A stretch of 64,000 nt of DNA from Henricia sp. BOLD:AAB3569 (GCA_037783545.1 JBBELK010000387.1:992001-1056000), one strand, 5' to 3'; positions 35,952 through 49,632 are shown, counted from the stretch's first letter. Notes: generated by a model not told the origin, from the letters alone. Numbers and translations: made by a program.

Positions 35952-38207
35952 TTGACAGACTTTCGCCGGCAAATTGCAGAGAAACTTCAATATGTAGGGA
36001 AATTTCCTGCTTGCTCCGCAACCCGTGGCTGTCCCGACACTCCCCTTTGGTGTACTCCTGACTCGTGCGCATGCGTAGGCCTTTGGATGGTCGTTGACGC
36101 ACCCCAGTTTAGGACGGCAATTTGGTCAAAGTGTGGTCCAAACGTCGGCAAATTTGGAGGTCGAAAAATTTTCTGACAAACCTCAAATTTTGCATGCTCC
36201 AAGCAGTCTATATTCCGCACCTCTCCTAAAAAACGGACAGACTTTCGCCGGCAAATTGCAGAGAAACTTCAATATGTAGGGAAATTTCCTGCTTGCTCCG
36301 CAACCCGTGGCTGTCCCGACACTCCCCTTTGGTGTACTCCTGACTCGTGCGCATGCGTAGGCCTTTGGATGGTCGTTGACGCACCCCAGTTTGGGACGGC
36401 AATTTGGTCAAAGTGTGGTCCAAACGTCGGCAAATTTTGAGGTCGAAAAATTTCCTGACGAACCTCAAATTTTGCATGCTCCAAGCAGTCTATATTCCGC
36501 ACCTTTCCTAAAAAATTGACAGACTTTCGCCGGCAAATTGCAGACAAACTTCAATATGTAGGGAAATTTCCTGCTTGCTCCGCAACCCGTGGCTGTCCCG
36601 ACACTCCCCTTTGGTGTACTCCTGACTCGTGCGCATGCGTAGGCCTTTGGATGGTCGTTGACGCACCCCAGTTTGGGACGGCAATTTGGTCAAAGTGTGG
36701 TCCAAACGTCGGCAAATTTGGAGGTCGAAAAATTTTCTGACAAACCTCAAATTTTGCATGCTCCAAGCAGTCTATATTCCGCACCTCTCCTGAAAAATTG
36801 ACAGACTTTCGCCGGCAAATTGCAGAGAAACTTCAATATGTAGGGAAATTTCCTGCTTGCTCCGCAACCCGTGGCTGTCCCGACACTCCCCTTTGGTGTA
36901 CTCCTGACTCGTGCGCATGCGTAGGCCTTTGGATGGTCGTTGACGCACCCCAGTTTGGGACGGCAATTTGGTCAAAGTGTGGTCCAAACGTCGGAAAATT
37001 TTGAGGTCGAAAAATTTCCTGACGAACCTCAAATGTTGCATGCTCCAAGCAGTCTATATTCCGCACCTTTCCTAAAAAATTGACAGACTTTCGCCGGCAA
37101 ATTGCAGACAAACTTCAATATGTAGGGAAATTTCCTGCTTGCTCCGCAACCCGTGGCTGTCCCGACACTCCCCTTTGGTGTACTCCTGACTCGTGCGCAT
37201 GCGTAGGCCTTTGGATGGTCGTTGACGCACCCCAGTTTGGGACGGCAATTTGGTCAAAGTGTGGTCCAAACGTCGGCAAATTTGGAGGTCGAAAAATTTT
37301 CTGACGAACCTCAAATTTTGCATGCTCCAAGCAGTCTATATTCCGCACCTCTCCTGAAAAATTGACAGACTTTCGCCGGCAAATTGCAGAGAAACTTCAA
37401 TATGTAGGGAAATTTCCTGCTTGCTCCGCAACCCGTGGCTGTCCCGACACTCCCCTTTGGTGTACTCCTGACTCGTGCGCATGCGTAGGTCTTTGGATGG
37501 TCGTTGACGCACCCCAGTTTGGGACGGCAATTTGGTCAAAGTGTGGTCCAAACGTCGGCAAATTTGGAGGTCGAAAAATTTTCTGACAAACCTCAAATTT
37601 TGCATGCTCCAAGCAGTCTATATTCCGCACCTCTCCTAAAAAACGGACAGACTTTCGCCGGAAAATTGCAGAGAAACTTCAATATGTAGGGAAATTTCCT
37701 GCTTGCTCCGCAACCCGTGGCTGTCCCGACACTCCCCTTTGGTGTACTCCTGACTCGTGCGCATGCGTAGGCCTTTGGATGGTCGTTGACGCACCCCAGT
37801 TTGGGACGGCAATTTGGTCAAAGTGTGGTCCAAACGTCGGCGAATTTTGAGGTCGAAAAATTTCCTGACGAACCTCAAATTTTGCATGCTCCAAGCAGTC
37901 TATATTCCGCACCTCTCCTAAAAAATTGACAGACTTTCGCCGGCAAATTGCAGACAAACTTCAATATGTAGGGAAATTTCCTGCTTGCTCCGCAACCCGT
38001 GGCTGTCCCGACACTCCCCTTTGGTGTACTCCTGACTCGTGCGCATGCGTAGGCCTTTGGATGGTCGTTGACGCACCCCAGTTTGGGACGGCAATTTGGT
38101 CAAAGTGTGGTCCAAACGTCGGCAAATTTGGAGGTCGAAAAATTTTCTGACGAACCTCAAATTTTGCATGCTCCAAGCAGTCTATATTCCGCACCTCTCC
38201 TAGAAAA

Positions 38208-38440
38208 TTGACAGACTTTCGCCGGCAAATTGCAGACAAACTTCAATATGTAGGAAAATTTCCTGCTTGCTCCGCAACCCGTGGCTGTCCCGACACTCCC
38301 CTTTGGTGTACTCCTGACTCGTGCGCATGCGTAGGCCTTTGGATGGTCGTTGACGCAAATTTGGAGGTCGAAACATTTTCTGACGAACCTCAAATTGTGC
38401 ATGCTCCAAGCAGTCTATATTCCGCACCTCTCCTAAAAAA
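38208..38440 (+). repeat. 233-bp monomer (49-bp deletion)
   Basis: gttgacgca joins aaatttggagg. The 49 missing bases end in the same gca triplet that precedes the break, so the junction has 3-bp microhomology. This class occurs once. Confidence 0.9.
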
Positions 38441-38604
38441 TTGACAGACTTTCGCCGGCAAATTGCAGAGAAACTTCAATATGTACGGAAATTTCCTGCT
38501 TGCTCCGCAACCCGTGGCTGTCCCGACACTCCCCTTTGGTGTACTCCTGACTCGTGCGCATGCGTAGGCCTTTGGATGGTCGTTGACGCACCCCAGTTTG
38601 GGAC

Positions 38605-40668
38605 GGCAATTTGGTTAAAGTGTGGTCCAAACGTCCGCAAATTTGGAGGTCGAAAAATTTGCATGGTCCAAGCAGTCTATATTCCGCACCTCTCCTAAAA
38701 AACTGACAGACTTTCGCCGGCAAATTGCAGAGAAACTTCAATATGTAGGGAAATGTCCTGCTTGCTCAGCAACCCGTGGCTGTCCCGACACTCCCCTTTG
38801 TTGTACTCCTGACTCGTGCGCATGCGTAGGCCATTGGATGGTCGTTGACGCACCCCAGTTTGGGACGGCAATTTGGTGAAAGTGTGGTCCAAACGTCGGC
38901 AAATTTGGAGGTCGAAAAATTTTCTGACGAACCTCAAATTTTGCCTGCTCCAAGCAGTCTATATTCCGCACCTCTCCTGAAAAATTGACAGACTTTCGCC
39001 GGCAAATTGCAGAGAAACTTCAATATGTAGGGAAATTTCCTGCTTGCTCCGCAACCCGTGGCTGTCCCGACACTCCCCTTTGGTGTACTCCTGACTCGTG
39101 CGCATGCGTAGGTCTTTGGATGGTCGTTGACGCACCCCAGTTTGGGACGGCAATTTGGTCAAAGTGTGGTCCAAACGTCGGCAAATTTGGAGGTCGAAAA
39201 TTTTTCTGACGAACCTCAAATTTTGCATGCTCCAAGCAGTCTATATTCCGCACCTCTCCTAAAAAATTGACAGACTTTCGCCGGCAAATTGCAGACAAAC
39301 TTCAATATGTAGGAAAATTTCCTGCTTGCTCCGCAACCCGTGGCTGTCCCGACACTCCCCTTTGGTGTACTCCTGACTCGTGCGCATGCGTAGGCCTTTG
39401 GATGGTCGTTGACGCACCCCAGTTTAGGACGGCAATTTGGTCAAAGTGTGGTCCAAACGTCGGCAAATTTGGAGGTCGAAAAATTTTCTGACGAACCTCA
39501 AATTTTGCATGCTCCAAGCAGTCTATATTCCGCACCTCTCCTAAAAAACGGACAGACTTTCGCCGGCAAATTGCAGAGAAACTTCAATATGTAGGGAAAT
39601 TTCCTGCTTGCTCCGCAACCCGTGGCTGTCCCGACACTCCCCTTTGGTGTACTCCTGACTCGTGCGCATGCGTAGGCCTTTGGATGGTCGTTGACGCACC
39701 CCAGTTTGGGACGGCAATTTGGTCAAAGTGTGGTCCAAACGTCGGCAAATTTTGAGGTCGAAAAATTTCCTGACGAACCTCAAATTTTGCATGCTCCAAG
39801 CAGTCTATATTCCGCACCTCTCCTAAAAAATTGACAGACTTTTGCCGGCAAATTGCAGAGAAACTTCAATATGTAGGGAAATTTCCTGCTTGCTCCGCAA
39901 CCCGTGGCTGTCCCGACACTCCCCTTTGGTGTACTCATGACTCGTGCGCATGCGTAGGCCTTTGGATGGTCGTTGACGCACCCCAGTTTGGGACGGCAAT
40001 TTGGTCAAAGTGTGGTCCAAACGTCGGCAAATTTGGAGGTCGAAACATTTTCTGACGAACCTCAAATTGTGCATGCTCCAAGCAGTCTATATTCCGCACC
40101 TCTCCTAAAAAATTGACAGACTTTCGCCGGCAAATTGCAGAGAAACTTCAATATGTACGGAAATTTCCTGCTTGCTCCGCAACCCGTGGCTGTCCCGACA
40201 CTCCCCTTTTGTGTACTCCTGACTCGTGCGCATGCGTAGGCCTTTGAATGGTCGTTGTCGCACCCCAGTTTGGGACGGCAATTTGGTTAAAGTGTGGTCC
40301 AAACGTCGGCAAATTTGGAGGTCGAAAAATTTTCTGACGAACCTCAAATTTTGCATGGTCCAAGCAGTCTATATTCCGCACCTCTCCTAAAAAACTGACA
40401 GACTTTCGCCGGCAAATTGCAGAGAAACTTCAATATGTAGGGAAATTTCCTGCTTGCTCAGCAACCCGTGGCTGTCCCGACACTCCCCTTTGTTGTACTC
40501 CTGACTCGTGCGCATGCGTAGGCCTTTGGATGGTCGTTGACGCACCCCAGTTTGGGACGGCAATTTGGTCAAAGTTTGGTCCAAACGTCGGCAAATTTGG
40601 AGGTCGAAAAATTTTCTGACGAACCTCAAATTTTGCATGCTCCAAGCAGTCTATATTCCGCACCTCTC
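38605..40668 (+). repeat. Distant copy of 29933-31996 (offset 8672 bp)
   Basis: From ggcaatttggttaaag onward this segment follows 29933-31996 marker by marker. Shared features include gtccgcaaatt, the short gaaaaatttgcatgg junction, aaatgtcctgc, and the aacggacag, gtactcatgac and gtacggaaat monomers. Here the preceding monomer is intact satellite (accccagtttgggacggcaat), so it shows the empty-site state of the 727-bp insertion. Confidence 0.9.
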
Positions 40669-41240
40669 CTAAAAAACTGACAGACTTTCGCCGGCAAATT
40701 GCAGAGAAACTTCAATATGTAGGGAAATTTCCTGCTTGCTCAGCAACCCGTGGCTGTCCCGACACTCCCCTTTGTTGTACTCCTGACTCGTGCGCATGCG
40801 TAGGCCTTTGGATGGTCGTTGACGCACCCCAGTTTGGGACGGCAATTTGGTGAAAGTGTGGTCCAAACGTCGGCAAATTTGGAGGTCGAAAAATTTTCTG
40901 ACGAACCTCAAATTTTGCATGCTCCAAGCAGTCTATATTCCGCACCTCTCCTGAAAAATTGACAGACTTTCGCCGGCAAATTGCAGAGAAACTTCAATAT
41001 GTAGGGAAATTTCCTGCTTGCTCCGCAACCCGTGGCTGTCCCGACACTCCCCTTTGGTGTACTCCTGACTCGTGCGCATGCGTAGGTCTTTGGATGGTCG
41101 TTGACGCACCCCAGTTTGGGACGGCAATTTGGTCAAAGTGTGGTCCAAACGTCAGCAAATTTGGAGGTCGAAAATTTTTCTGACGAACCTCAAATTTTGC
41201 ATGCTCCAAGCAGTCTATATTCCGCACCTCTCCTAAAAAA

Positions 41241-42050
41241 TTGACAGACTTTCGCCGGCAAATTGCAGAGAAACTTCAATATCCTGCTTGCTCCGCAACC
41301 CGTGGCTGTCCCGACACTCCCCTTTGGTGTACTCCTGACTCGTGCGCATGCGTAGGCCTTTGGATGGTCGTTGACGCACCCCAGTTTGGGACGGCAATTT
41401 GGTCAAAGTGTGGTCCAAACGTCAGCAAATTTGGAGGTCGAAAATTTTTCTGACGAACCTCAAATTTTGCATGCTCCAAGCAGTCTATATTCCGCACCTC
41501 TCCTAAAAAATTGACAGACTTTCGCCGGCAAATTGCAGAGAAACTTCAATATCCTGCTTGCTCCGCAACCCGTGGCTGTCCCGACACTCCCCTTTGGTGT
41601 ACTCCTGACTCGTGCGCATGCGTAGGCCTTTGGATGGTCGTTGACGCACCCCAGTTTGGGACGGCAATTTGGTCAAAGTGTGGTCCAAACGTCGGCAAAT
41701 TTGGAGGTCGAAAAATTTTCTGACGAACCTCAAATTTTGCATGCTCCAAGCAGTCTATATTCCGCACCTCTCCCAAAAAATTGACAGACTTTCGCCGGCA
41801 AATTGCAGAGAAACTTCAATATCCTGCTTGCTCCGCAACCCGTGGCTGTCCCGACACTCCCCTTTGGTGTACTCCTGACTCGTGCGCATGCGTAGGCCTT
41901 TGGATGGTCGTTGACGCACCCCAGTTTGGGACGGCAATTTGGTCAAAGTGTGGTCCAAACGTTGGCAAATTTGGAGGTCGAAAAATTTTCTGACGAACCT
42001 CAAATTTTGCATGCTCCAAGCAGTCTATAATTCGCACCTCTCCTAAAAAA
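41241..42050 (+). repeat. Three tandem 270-bp monomers
   Basis: Copies start at 41241, 41511 and 41781. Each lacks 12 bp, so cttcaatat joins cctgcttgc. They occur nowhere else in the window and are adjacent, so they were amplified one monomer at a time. They mark the boundary between domains B and C. Confidence 0.93.
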
Positions 42051-43460
42051 TTGACAGACTTTCGCCTGCAAATTGCAGAGAAACTTCAATATGTAGGGAA
42101 ATTTCCTGCTTGCTCCGCAACCCGTGGCTGTCCCGACACTCCCCTTTGGTGTACTCCTGACTCGTGCGCATGCGTAGGCCTTTGGATGGTCGTTGACGCA
42201 CCCCAGTTTGGGACGGCAATTTGGTCAAAGTGTGGTCCAAACGTCGGCAAATTTGGAGGTCGAAAAATTTTCTGACGAACCTCAAATTTTGCATGCTCCA
42301 AGCAGTCTATATTCCGCACCTCTCCCAAAAAATTGACAGACTTTCGCCGGCAAATTGCAGAGAAACTTCAATATGTAGGGAAATTTCCTGCTTGCTCCGC
42401 AACCCGTGGCTGTCCCGACACTCCCCTTTGGTGTACTCCTGACTCGTGCGCATGCGTAGGCCATTGGATGGTCGTTGACGCACCCCAGTTTGGGACGGCA
42501 ATTTGGTCAAAGTGTGGTCCAAACGTCGGCAAATTTGGAGGTCGAAAAATTTTCTGACGAACCTCAAATTTTGCATGCTCCAAGCAGTCTATATTCCGCA
42601 CCTCTCCTAAAAAATTGACAGACTTTCGCCGGCAAATTGCAGAGAAACTTCAATATGTAGGGAAATTTCCTGCTTGCTCCGCAACCCGTGGCTGTCCCGA
42701 CACTCCCCTTTGGTGTACTCCTGACTCGTGCGCATGCGTAGGCTTTTGGATGGTCGTTGACGCACCCCAGTTTGGGACGGCAATTTGGTCAAAGTGTGGT
42801 CCAAACGTCGGCAAATTTGGAAGTCGAAAAATTTTCTGACGAACCTCAAATTTTGCATGCTCCAAGCAGTCTATATTCCGCACCTCTCCTAAAAAATTGA
42901 CAGACTTTCGCCGGCAAATTGCAGAGAAACTTCAATATGTAGGGAAATTTCCTGCTTGCTCCGCAACCCGTGGCTGTCCCGACACTCCCCTTTGGTGTAC
43001 TCCTGACTCGTGCGCATGCGTAGGCCATTGGATGGTCGTTGACGCAACCCAGTTTGGGACGGCAATTTGGTCAAAGTGTGGTCCAAACGTCGGCAAATTT
43101 GGAGGTCGAAAATTTTTCTGACGAACCTCAAATTTTGCATGCTCCAAGCAGTCTATATTCCGCACCTTTCCTAAAAAATTGACAGACTTTCGCCGGCAAA
43201 TTGCAGAGAAACTTCAATATGTAGGGAAATTTCCTGCTTGCTCCGCAACCCGTGGCTGTCCCGACACTCCCCTTTGGTGTACTCCTGACTCGTGCGCATG
43301 CGTAGGCCATTGGATGGTCGTTGACGCACCCTAGTTCGGGACGGCAATTTGGTCAAAGTGTGGTCCAAACGTCGGCAAATTTGGAGGTCGAAAAGTTTTC
43401 TGACGAACCTCAAATTTTGCATGGTCCAAGCAGTCTATATTCCGCATCTCTCCTAAAAAA

Positions 43461-45152
43461 TTGACAGACTTTCGCCGGCAAATTGCAGAGAAACTTCAAT
43501 ATGTAGGGAAATTTCCTGCTTGCTCCGCCACCCGTGGCTGTCCCGACACTCCCCTTTGGTGTACTCCTGACTCGTGCGCATGCGTAGGCCTTTGGATGGT
43601 CGTTGACGCACCCCAGTTTGGGACGGCAATTTAGTCAAAGTGTGGTCCAAACGTCGGCAAATTTGGAGTTCGAAAAATTTTCTGACGAACCTCAAATTTT
43701 GCATGCTCCAAGCAGTCTATATTCCGCACCTCTCCCACAAAATTGACAGACTTTCGCCGGCAAATTGCAGAGAAACTTCAATATGTAGGGAAATTTCCTG
43801 CTTGCTCCGCAACCCGTGGCTGTCCCGACACTCCCCTTTGGTGTACTCCTGACTCGTGCGCATGCGTATGCCTTTGGATGGTCGTTGACGCACCCCAGTT
43901 TGGGACGGCAATTTGGTCAAAGTGTGGTCCAAACGTCGGCAAATTTGGAGGTCGAAAAATTTTCTGACGAACCTCAAATTTTGCATGCTCCAAGCAGTCT
44001 ATATTCCGCACCTCTCCTAAAAAATTGACAGACTTTCGCCGGCAAATTGCAGAGAAACTTCAATATGTAGGGAAATTTCTTGCTTGCTCCGCAACCCGTG
44101 GCTGTCCCGACACTCCCCTTCGGTGTACTCCTGACTCGTGCGCATGCGTAGGCCATTGGATGGTCGTTGACGCACCCTAGTTTGGGACGGCAATTTGGTC
44201 AAAGTGTGGTCCAAACGTCGGCAAATTTGGAGGTCGAAAAGTTTTCTGACGAACCTCAAATTTTGCATGGTCCAAGCAGTCTATATTCCGCATCTCTCCT
44301 AAAAAATTGACAGACTTTCGCCGGCAAATTGCAGAGAAACTTCAATATGTAGGGAAATTTCCTGCTTGCTCCGCCACCCGTGGCTGTCCCGACACTCCCC
44401 TTTGGTGTACTCCTGACTCGTGCGCATGCGTAGGCCTTTGGATGGTCGTTGACGCACCCCAGTTTGGGACGGCAATTTAGTCAAAGTGTGGTCCAAACGT
44501 CGGCAAATTTGGAGTTCGAAAAATTTTCTGACGAACCTCAAATTTTGCATGCTCCAAGCAGTCTATATTCCGCACCTCTCCCACAAAATTGACAGACTTT
44601 CGCCGGCAAATTGCAGAGAAACTTCAATATGTAGGGAAATTTCCTGCTTGCTCCGCAACCCGTGGCTGTCCCGACACTCCCCTTTGGTGTACTCCTGACT
44701 CGTGCGCATGCGTATGCCTTTGGATGGTCGTTGACGCACCCCAGTTTGGGACGGCAATTTGGTCAAAGTGTGGTCCAAACGTCGGCAAATTTGGAGGTCG
44801 AAAAATTTTCTGACGAACCTCAAATTTTGCATGCTCCAAGCAGTCTATATTCCGCACCTCTCCTAAAAAATTGACAGACTTTCGCCGGCAAATTGCAGAG
44901 AAACTTCAATATGTAGGGAAATTTCTTGCTTGCTCCGCAACCCGTGGCTGTCCCGACACTCCCCTTCGGTGTACTCCTGACTCGTGCGCATGCGTAGGCC
45001 ATTGGATGGTCGTTGACGCACCCTAGTTTGGGACGGCAATTTGGTCAAAGTGTGGTCCAAACGTCGGCAAATTTGGAGGTCGAAAAGTTTTCTGACGAAC
45101 CTCAAATTTTGCATGGTCCAAGCAGTCTATATTCCGCATCTCTCCTAAAAAA
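43461..45152 (+). repeat. 846-bp trimeric higher-order repeat, two tandem copies
   Basis: Copies are 43461-44306 and 44307-45152. Order of classes: gctccgccacccg with tttagtcaaag and ggagttcg; then catgcgtatgcc; then aaatttcttgc with cccttcggtg and ccattgg. A partial version of the third monomer precedes at 43179. Confidence 0.93.
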
Positions 45153-45716
45153 TTGACAGACTTTCGCCGGCAAATTGCAGAGAAACTTCAATATGTAGGG
45201 AAATTTCCTGCTTGCTCTGCAACCCGTGGCTGTCCCGACACTCCCCTTTGGTGTACTCCTGACTCGTGCGCATGCGTAGGCCTTTGGATGGTCGTTGACG
45301 CACCCCAGTTTGGGACGGCAATTTGGTCAAAGTGTGGTCCAAACGTCGGCAAATTTGGAGGTCGAAAAATTTTCTGACGAACCTCAAATTTTGCATGCTC
45401 CAAGCAGTCTATATTCCGCACCTCTCCCAAAAAATTGACAGACTTTCGCCGGCAAATTGCAGAGAAACTTCAATATGTAGGGAAATTTCCTGCTTGCTCC
45501 GCAACCCGTGGCTGTCCCGACACTCCCCTTTGGTGTACTCCTGACTCGTGCGCATGCGTAGGCCTTTGGATGGTCGTTGACGCACCCCAGTTTGGGACGG
45601 CAATTTGGTCAAAGTGTGGTCCAAACGTCGGCAAATTTGGAGGTCGAAAAATTTTCTGACGAACCTCAAATTTTGCATGCTCCAAGCAGTCTATATTTCG
45701 CACCTCTCCTAAAAAA

Positions 45717-45980
45717 TTGACAGACTTTCGCCGGCAAATTGCAGAGAAACTTCAAAATGTAGGGAAATTTCCTGCTTGCTCCGCAACCCGTGGCTGTCCC
45801 GACACTCCCCTGGTACGCATGCGTAGGCCATTGGATGGTCGTTGACGCACCCCAGTTTGGGACGGCAATTTGGTCAAAGTGTGGTCCAAACGTCGGCATT
45901 TTGGAGGTCGAAAAGTTTTCTGACGAACCTCAAATTTTGCATGGTCCAAGCAGTCTATATTCCGCATCTCTCCTAAAAAA
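45717..45980 (+). repeat. 264-bp monomer class (perfect 12-bp palindrome)
   Basis: Seventeen bases are lost so that cactcccct joins ggtacgcatgcg, and one more base is lost in cggcattttgg. The junction creates TACGCATGCGTA, a perfect palindrome. Copies start at 45717, 46545 (268 bp, with 4 extra bases), 50178, 51551, 61612, 62158 and 62704. Confidence 0.93.
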
Positions 45981-46544
45981 TTGACAGACTTTCGCCGGCA
46001 AATTGCAGAGAAACTTCAATATGTAGGGAAATTTCCTGCTTGCTCTGCAACCCGTGGCTGTCCCGACACTCCCCTTTGGTGTACTCCTGACTCGTGCGCA
46101 TGCGTAGGCCTTTGGATGGTCGTTGACGCACCCCAGTTTGGGACGGCAATTTGGTCAAAGTGTGGTCCAAACGTCGGCAAATTCGGAGGTCGAAAAATTT
46201 TCTGACGAACCTCAAATTTTGCATGCTCCAAGCAGTCTATATTCCGCACCTCTCCTAAAAAATTGACAGACTTTCGCCTGCAAATTGCAGACAAACTTCA
46301 ATATGTAGGGAAATTTCCTGCTTGCTCCGCCACCCGTGGCTGTCCCGACACTCCCCTTTGGTGTACTCCTGACTCGTGCGCATGCGTAGGCCTTTGGATG
46401 GTCGTTGACGCACCCCAGTTTGGGACGGCAATTTGGTCAAAGTGTGGTCCAAACGTCGGCAAATTTGGAGGTCGAAAAATTTTCTGACGAACCTCAAATT
46501 TTGCATGCTCCAAGCAGTCTATATTTCGCACCTCTCCTAAAAAA

Positions 46545-46812
46545 TTGACAGACTTTCGCCGGCAAATTGCAGAGAAACTTCAAAATGTAGGGAAATTTCC
46601 TGCTTGCTCCGCAACCCGTGGCTGTCCCGACACTCCCCTGGTACGCATGCGTAGGCCATTGGATGGTCGTTGACGCACCCCAGTTTGGGACGGCAATTTG
46701 GTCAAAGTGTGGTCCAAACGTCGGCATTTTGGAGGTCGAAAATTTTTCTGACGAACCTCAAATTTTGCATGCTCCAATTAAGCAGTCTATATTCCGCACC
46801 TCTCCTAAAAAA
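46545..46812 (+). repeat. 268-bp monomer with a 4-bp TTAA/ATTA insertion
   Basis: A 264-class copy in which ctccaagcag has become ctccaattaagcag (about 46772-46785). Without this insertion it would be 264 bp. The extra bases and a tga-to-tta change near 47035 fuse frames into an open stretch at 46618-47319, which is not considered a gene. Confidence 0.85.
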
Positions 46813-49632
46813 TTGACAGACTTTCGCCGGCAAATTGCAGAGAAACTTCAATGTGTAGGGAAATTTCCTGCTTGCTCCGCAACCCGTGGCTGTCCCGACA
46901 CTCCCCTTTGGTGTACTCCTGACTCGTGCGCATGCGTAGGCCTTTGGATGGTCGTTGACGCACCCCAGTTTGGGACGGCAATTTGGTCAAAGTGTGGTCC
47001 AAACGTCGGCAAATTTGGAGGTCGAAAAATTTTCTTACGAACCTCAAATTTTGCATGCTCCAAGCAGTCTATATTCCGCACCTCTCCCAAAAAATTGACA
47101 GACTTTCGCCGGCAAATTGCAGAGAAACTTCAATATGTAGGGAAATTTCCTGCTTGCTCCGCAACCCGTGGCTGTCCCGACACTCCCCTTTGGTGTACTC
47201 CTGACTCGTGCGCATGCGTAGGCCTTTGGATGGTCGTTGACGCACCCCAGTTTGGGACGGCAATTTGGTCAAAGTGTGGTCCAAACGTCGGCAAATTTGG
47301 AGGTCGAAAAATTTTCTGACGAACCTCAAATTTTGCATGCTCCAAGCAGTCTATATTCCGCACCTCTCCTAAAAAATTGACAGATTTTCGCCGGCAAATT
47401 ACAGACAAACTTCAATATGTAGGGAAATTTCCTGCTTGCTCCGCCACCCGTGGCTGTCCCGACACTCCCCTTTGGTGTACTCCTGACTCGTGCGCATGCG
47501 TATGCCTTTGGATGGTCGTTGACGCACCCCAGTTTGGGACGGCAATTTGGTCAAAGTATGGTCCAAACGTCGGCAAATTTGGAGGTCGAAAAATTTTCTG
47601 ACGAACCTCAAATTTTGCATGCTCCAAGCAGTCTATATTCCGCACCTCTCCCAAAAAATTGACAGACTTTCGCCGGCAAATTGCAGAGAAACTTCAATAT
47701 GTAGGGAAATTTCCTGCTTGCTCCGCAACCCGTGGCTGTCCCGACACTCCCCTTTGGTGTACTCCTGACTCGTGCGCATGCGTAGGCCTTTGGATGGTCG
47801 TTGACGCACCCCAGTTTGGGACGGCAATTTGGTCAAAGTGTGGTCCAAACGTCGGCAAATTTGGATGTCGAAAATTTTTCTGACGAACCTCAAATTTTGC
47901 ATGCTCCAAGCAGTCTATATTCCGCACCTCTCCTAAAAAATTGACAGACTTTCGCCGGCAAATTGCAGAGAAACTTCAATGTGTAGGGAAATGTCCTGCT
48001 TGCTCCGCAACCCGTGGCTGTCCCGACACTCCCCTTTGGTGTACTCCTGACTCGTGCGCATGCGTAGGCCTTTGGATGGTCGTTGACGCATCCCAGTTTG
48101 GGACGGCAATTTGGTCAAAGTGTGGTCCAAACGTCGGCAAATTTGGAGGTCGAAAAATTTTCTGACGAACCTCAAATTTTGCATGCTCCAAGCAGTCTAT
48201 ATTCCGCACCTCTCCCAAAAAATTGACAGACTTTCGCCGGCAAATTGCAGAGAAACTTCAATATGTAGGGAAATTTCCTGCTTGCTCCGCAACCCGTGGC
48301 TGTCCCGACACTCCCCTTTGGTGTACTCCTGACTCGTGCGCATGCGTAGGCCTTTGGATGGTCGTTGACGCACCCCAGTTTGGGACGGCAATTTGGTCAA
48401 AGTGTGGTCCAAACGTCGGCAAATTTGGAGGTCGAAAAATTTTCTGACGAACCTCAAATTTTGCATGCTCCAAGCAGTCTATATTCCGCACCTCTCCTAA
48501 AAAATTGACAGACTTTCGCCGGCAAATTGCAGACAAACTTCAATATGTAGGGAAATTTCCTGCTTGCTCCGCCACCCGTGGCTGTCCCGACACTCCCCTT
48601 TGGTGTACTCCTGACTCGTGCGCATGCGTATGCCTTTGGATGGTCGTTGACGCACCCCAGTTTGGGACGGCAATTTGGTCAAAGTGTGGTCCAAACGTCG
48701 GCAAATTTGGAGGTCGAAACATTTTCTGACGAACCTCAAATTTTGCATGCTCCAAGCAGTCTATATTCCGCACCTCTCCCAAAAAATTGACAGACTTTTG
48801 CCGGCAAATTGCAGAGAAACTTCAATATGTAGGGAAATTTCCTGCTTGCTCCGCAACCCGTGGCTGTCCCGACACTCCCCTTTGGTGTACTCCTGACTCG
48901 TGCGCATGCGTAGGCCTTTGGATGGTCGTTGACGCACCCCAGTTTGGGACGGCAATTTGGTCAAAGTGTGGTCCAAACGTCGGCAAATTTGGATGTCGAA
49001 AAATTTTCTGACGAACCTCAAATTTTGCATGCTCCAAGCAGTCTATATTCCGCACCTCTCCTAAAAAATTGACAGACTTTCGCCGGCAAATTGCAGAGAA
49101 ACTTCAATGTGTAGGGAAATTTCCTGCTTGCTCCGCAACCCGTGGCTGTCCCGACACTCCCCTTTGGTGTACTCCTGACTCGTGCGCATGCGTAGGCCTT
49201 TGGATGGTCGTTGACGCACCCCAGTTTGGGACGGCAATTTGGTCAAAGTGTGGTCCAAACGTCGGCAAATTTGGAGGTCGAAAAATTTTCTGACGAACCT
49301 CAAATTTTGCATGCTCCAAGCAGTCTATAATTCGCACCTCTCCTAAAAAATTGACAGACTTTCGCCTGCAAATTGCAGAGAAACTTCAATATGTAGGGAA
49401 ATTTCCTGCTTGCTCCGCAACCCGTGGCTGTCCCGACACTCCCCTTTGGTGTACTCCTGACTCGTGCGCATGCGTAGGCCTTTGGATGGTCGTTGACGCA
49501 CCCCAGTTTGGGACGGCAATTTGGTCAAAGTGTGGTCCAAACGTCGGCAAATTTGGAGGTCGAAAAATTTTCTGACGAACCTCAAATTTTGCATGCTCCA
49601 AGCAGTCTATATTCCGCACCTCTCCCAAAAAA

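Larger units (their letters stand above)
29933..41240 (+). repeat. Satellite array, domain B (right part)
   Basis: About 40 monomers. Classes from domain B predominate (cctgaaaaattg, gctcagcaacc, ttgttgtactcc, gtacggaaat, gtactcatgac). An exception is a domain-A-type dimer at 35388-35951. Length variants are a 281-bp copy (33415-33695), a 233-bp copy (38208-38440) and a 262-bp copy (38441-38702). No gene is seen. Confidence 0.97.

Noticed and set aside
46618-47319. 233-aa frame spanning three monomers
   Set aside because: It depends on the 4-bp insertion near 46775 and a tga-to-tta change near 47035. It is a chance fusion of repeat frames, with no start context or domain.
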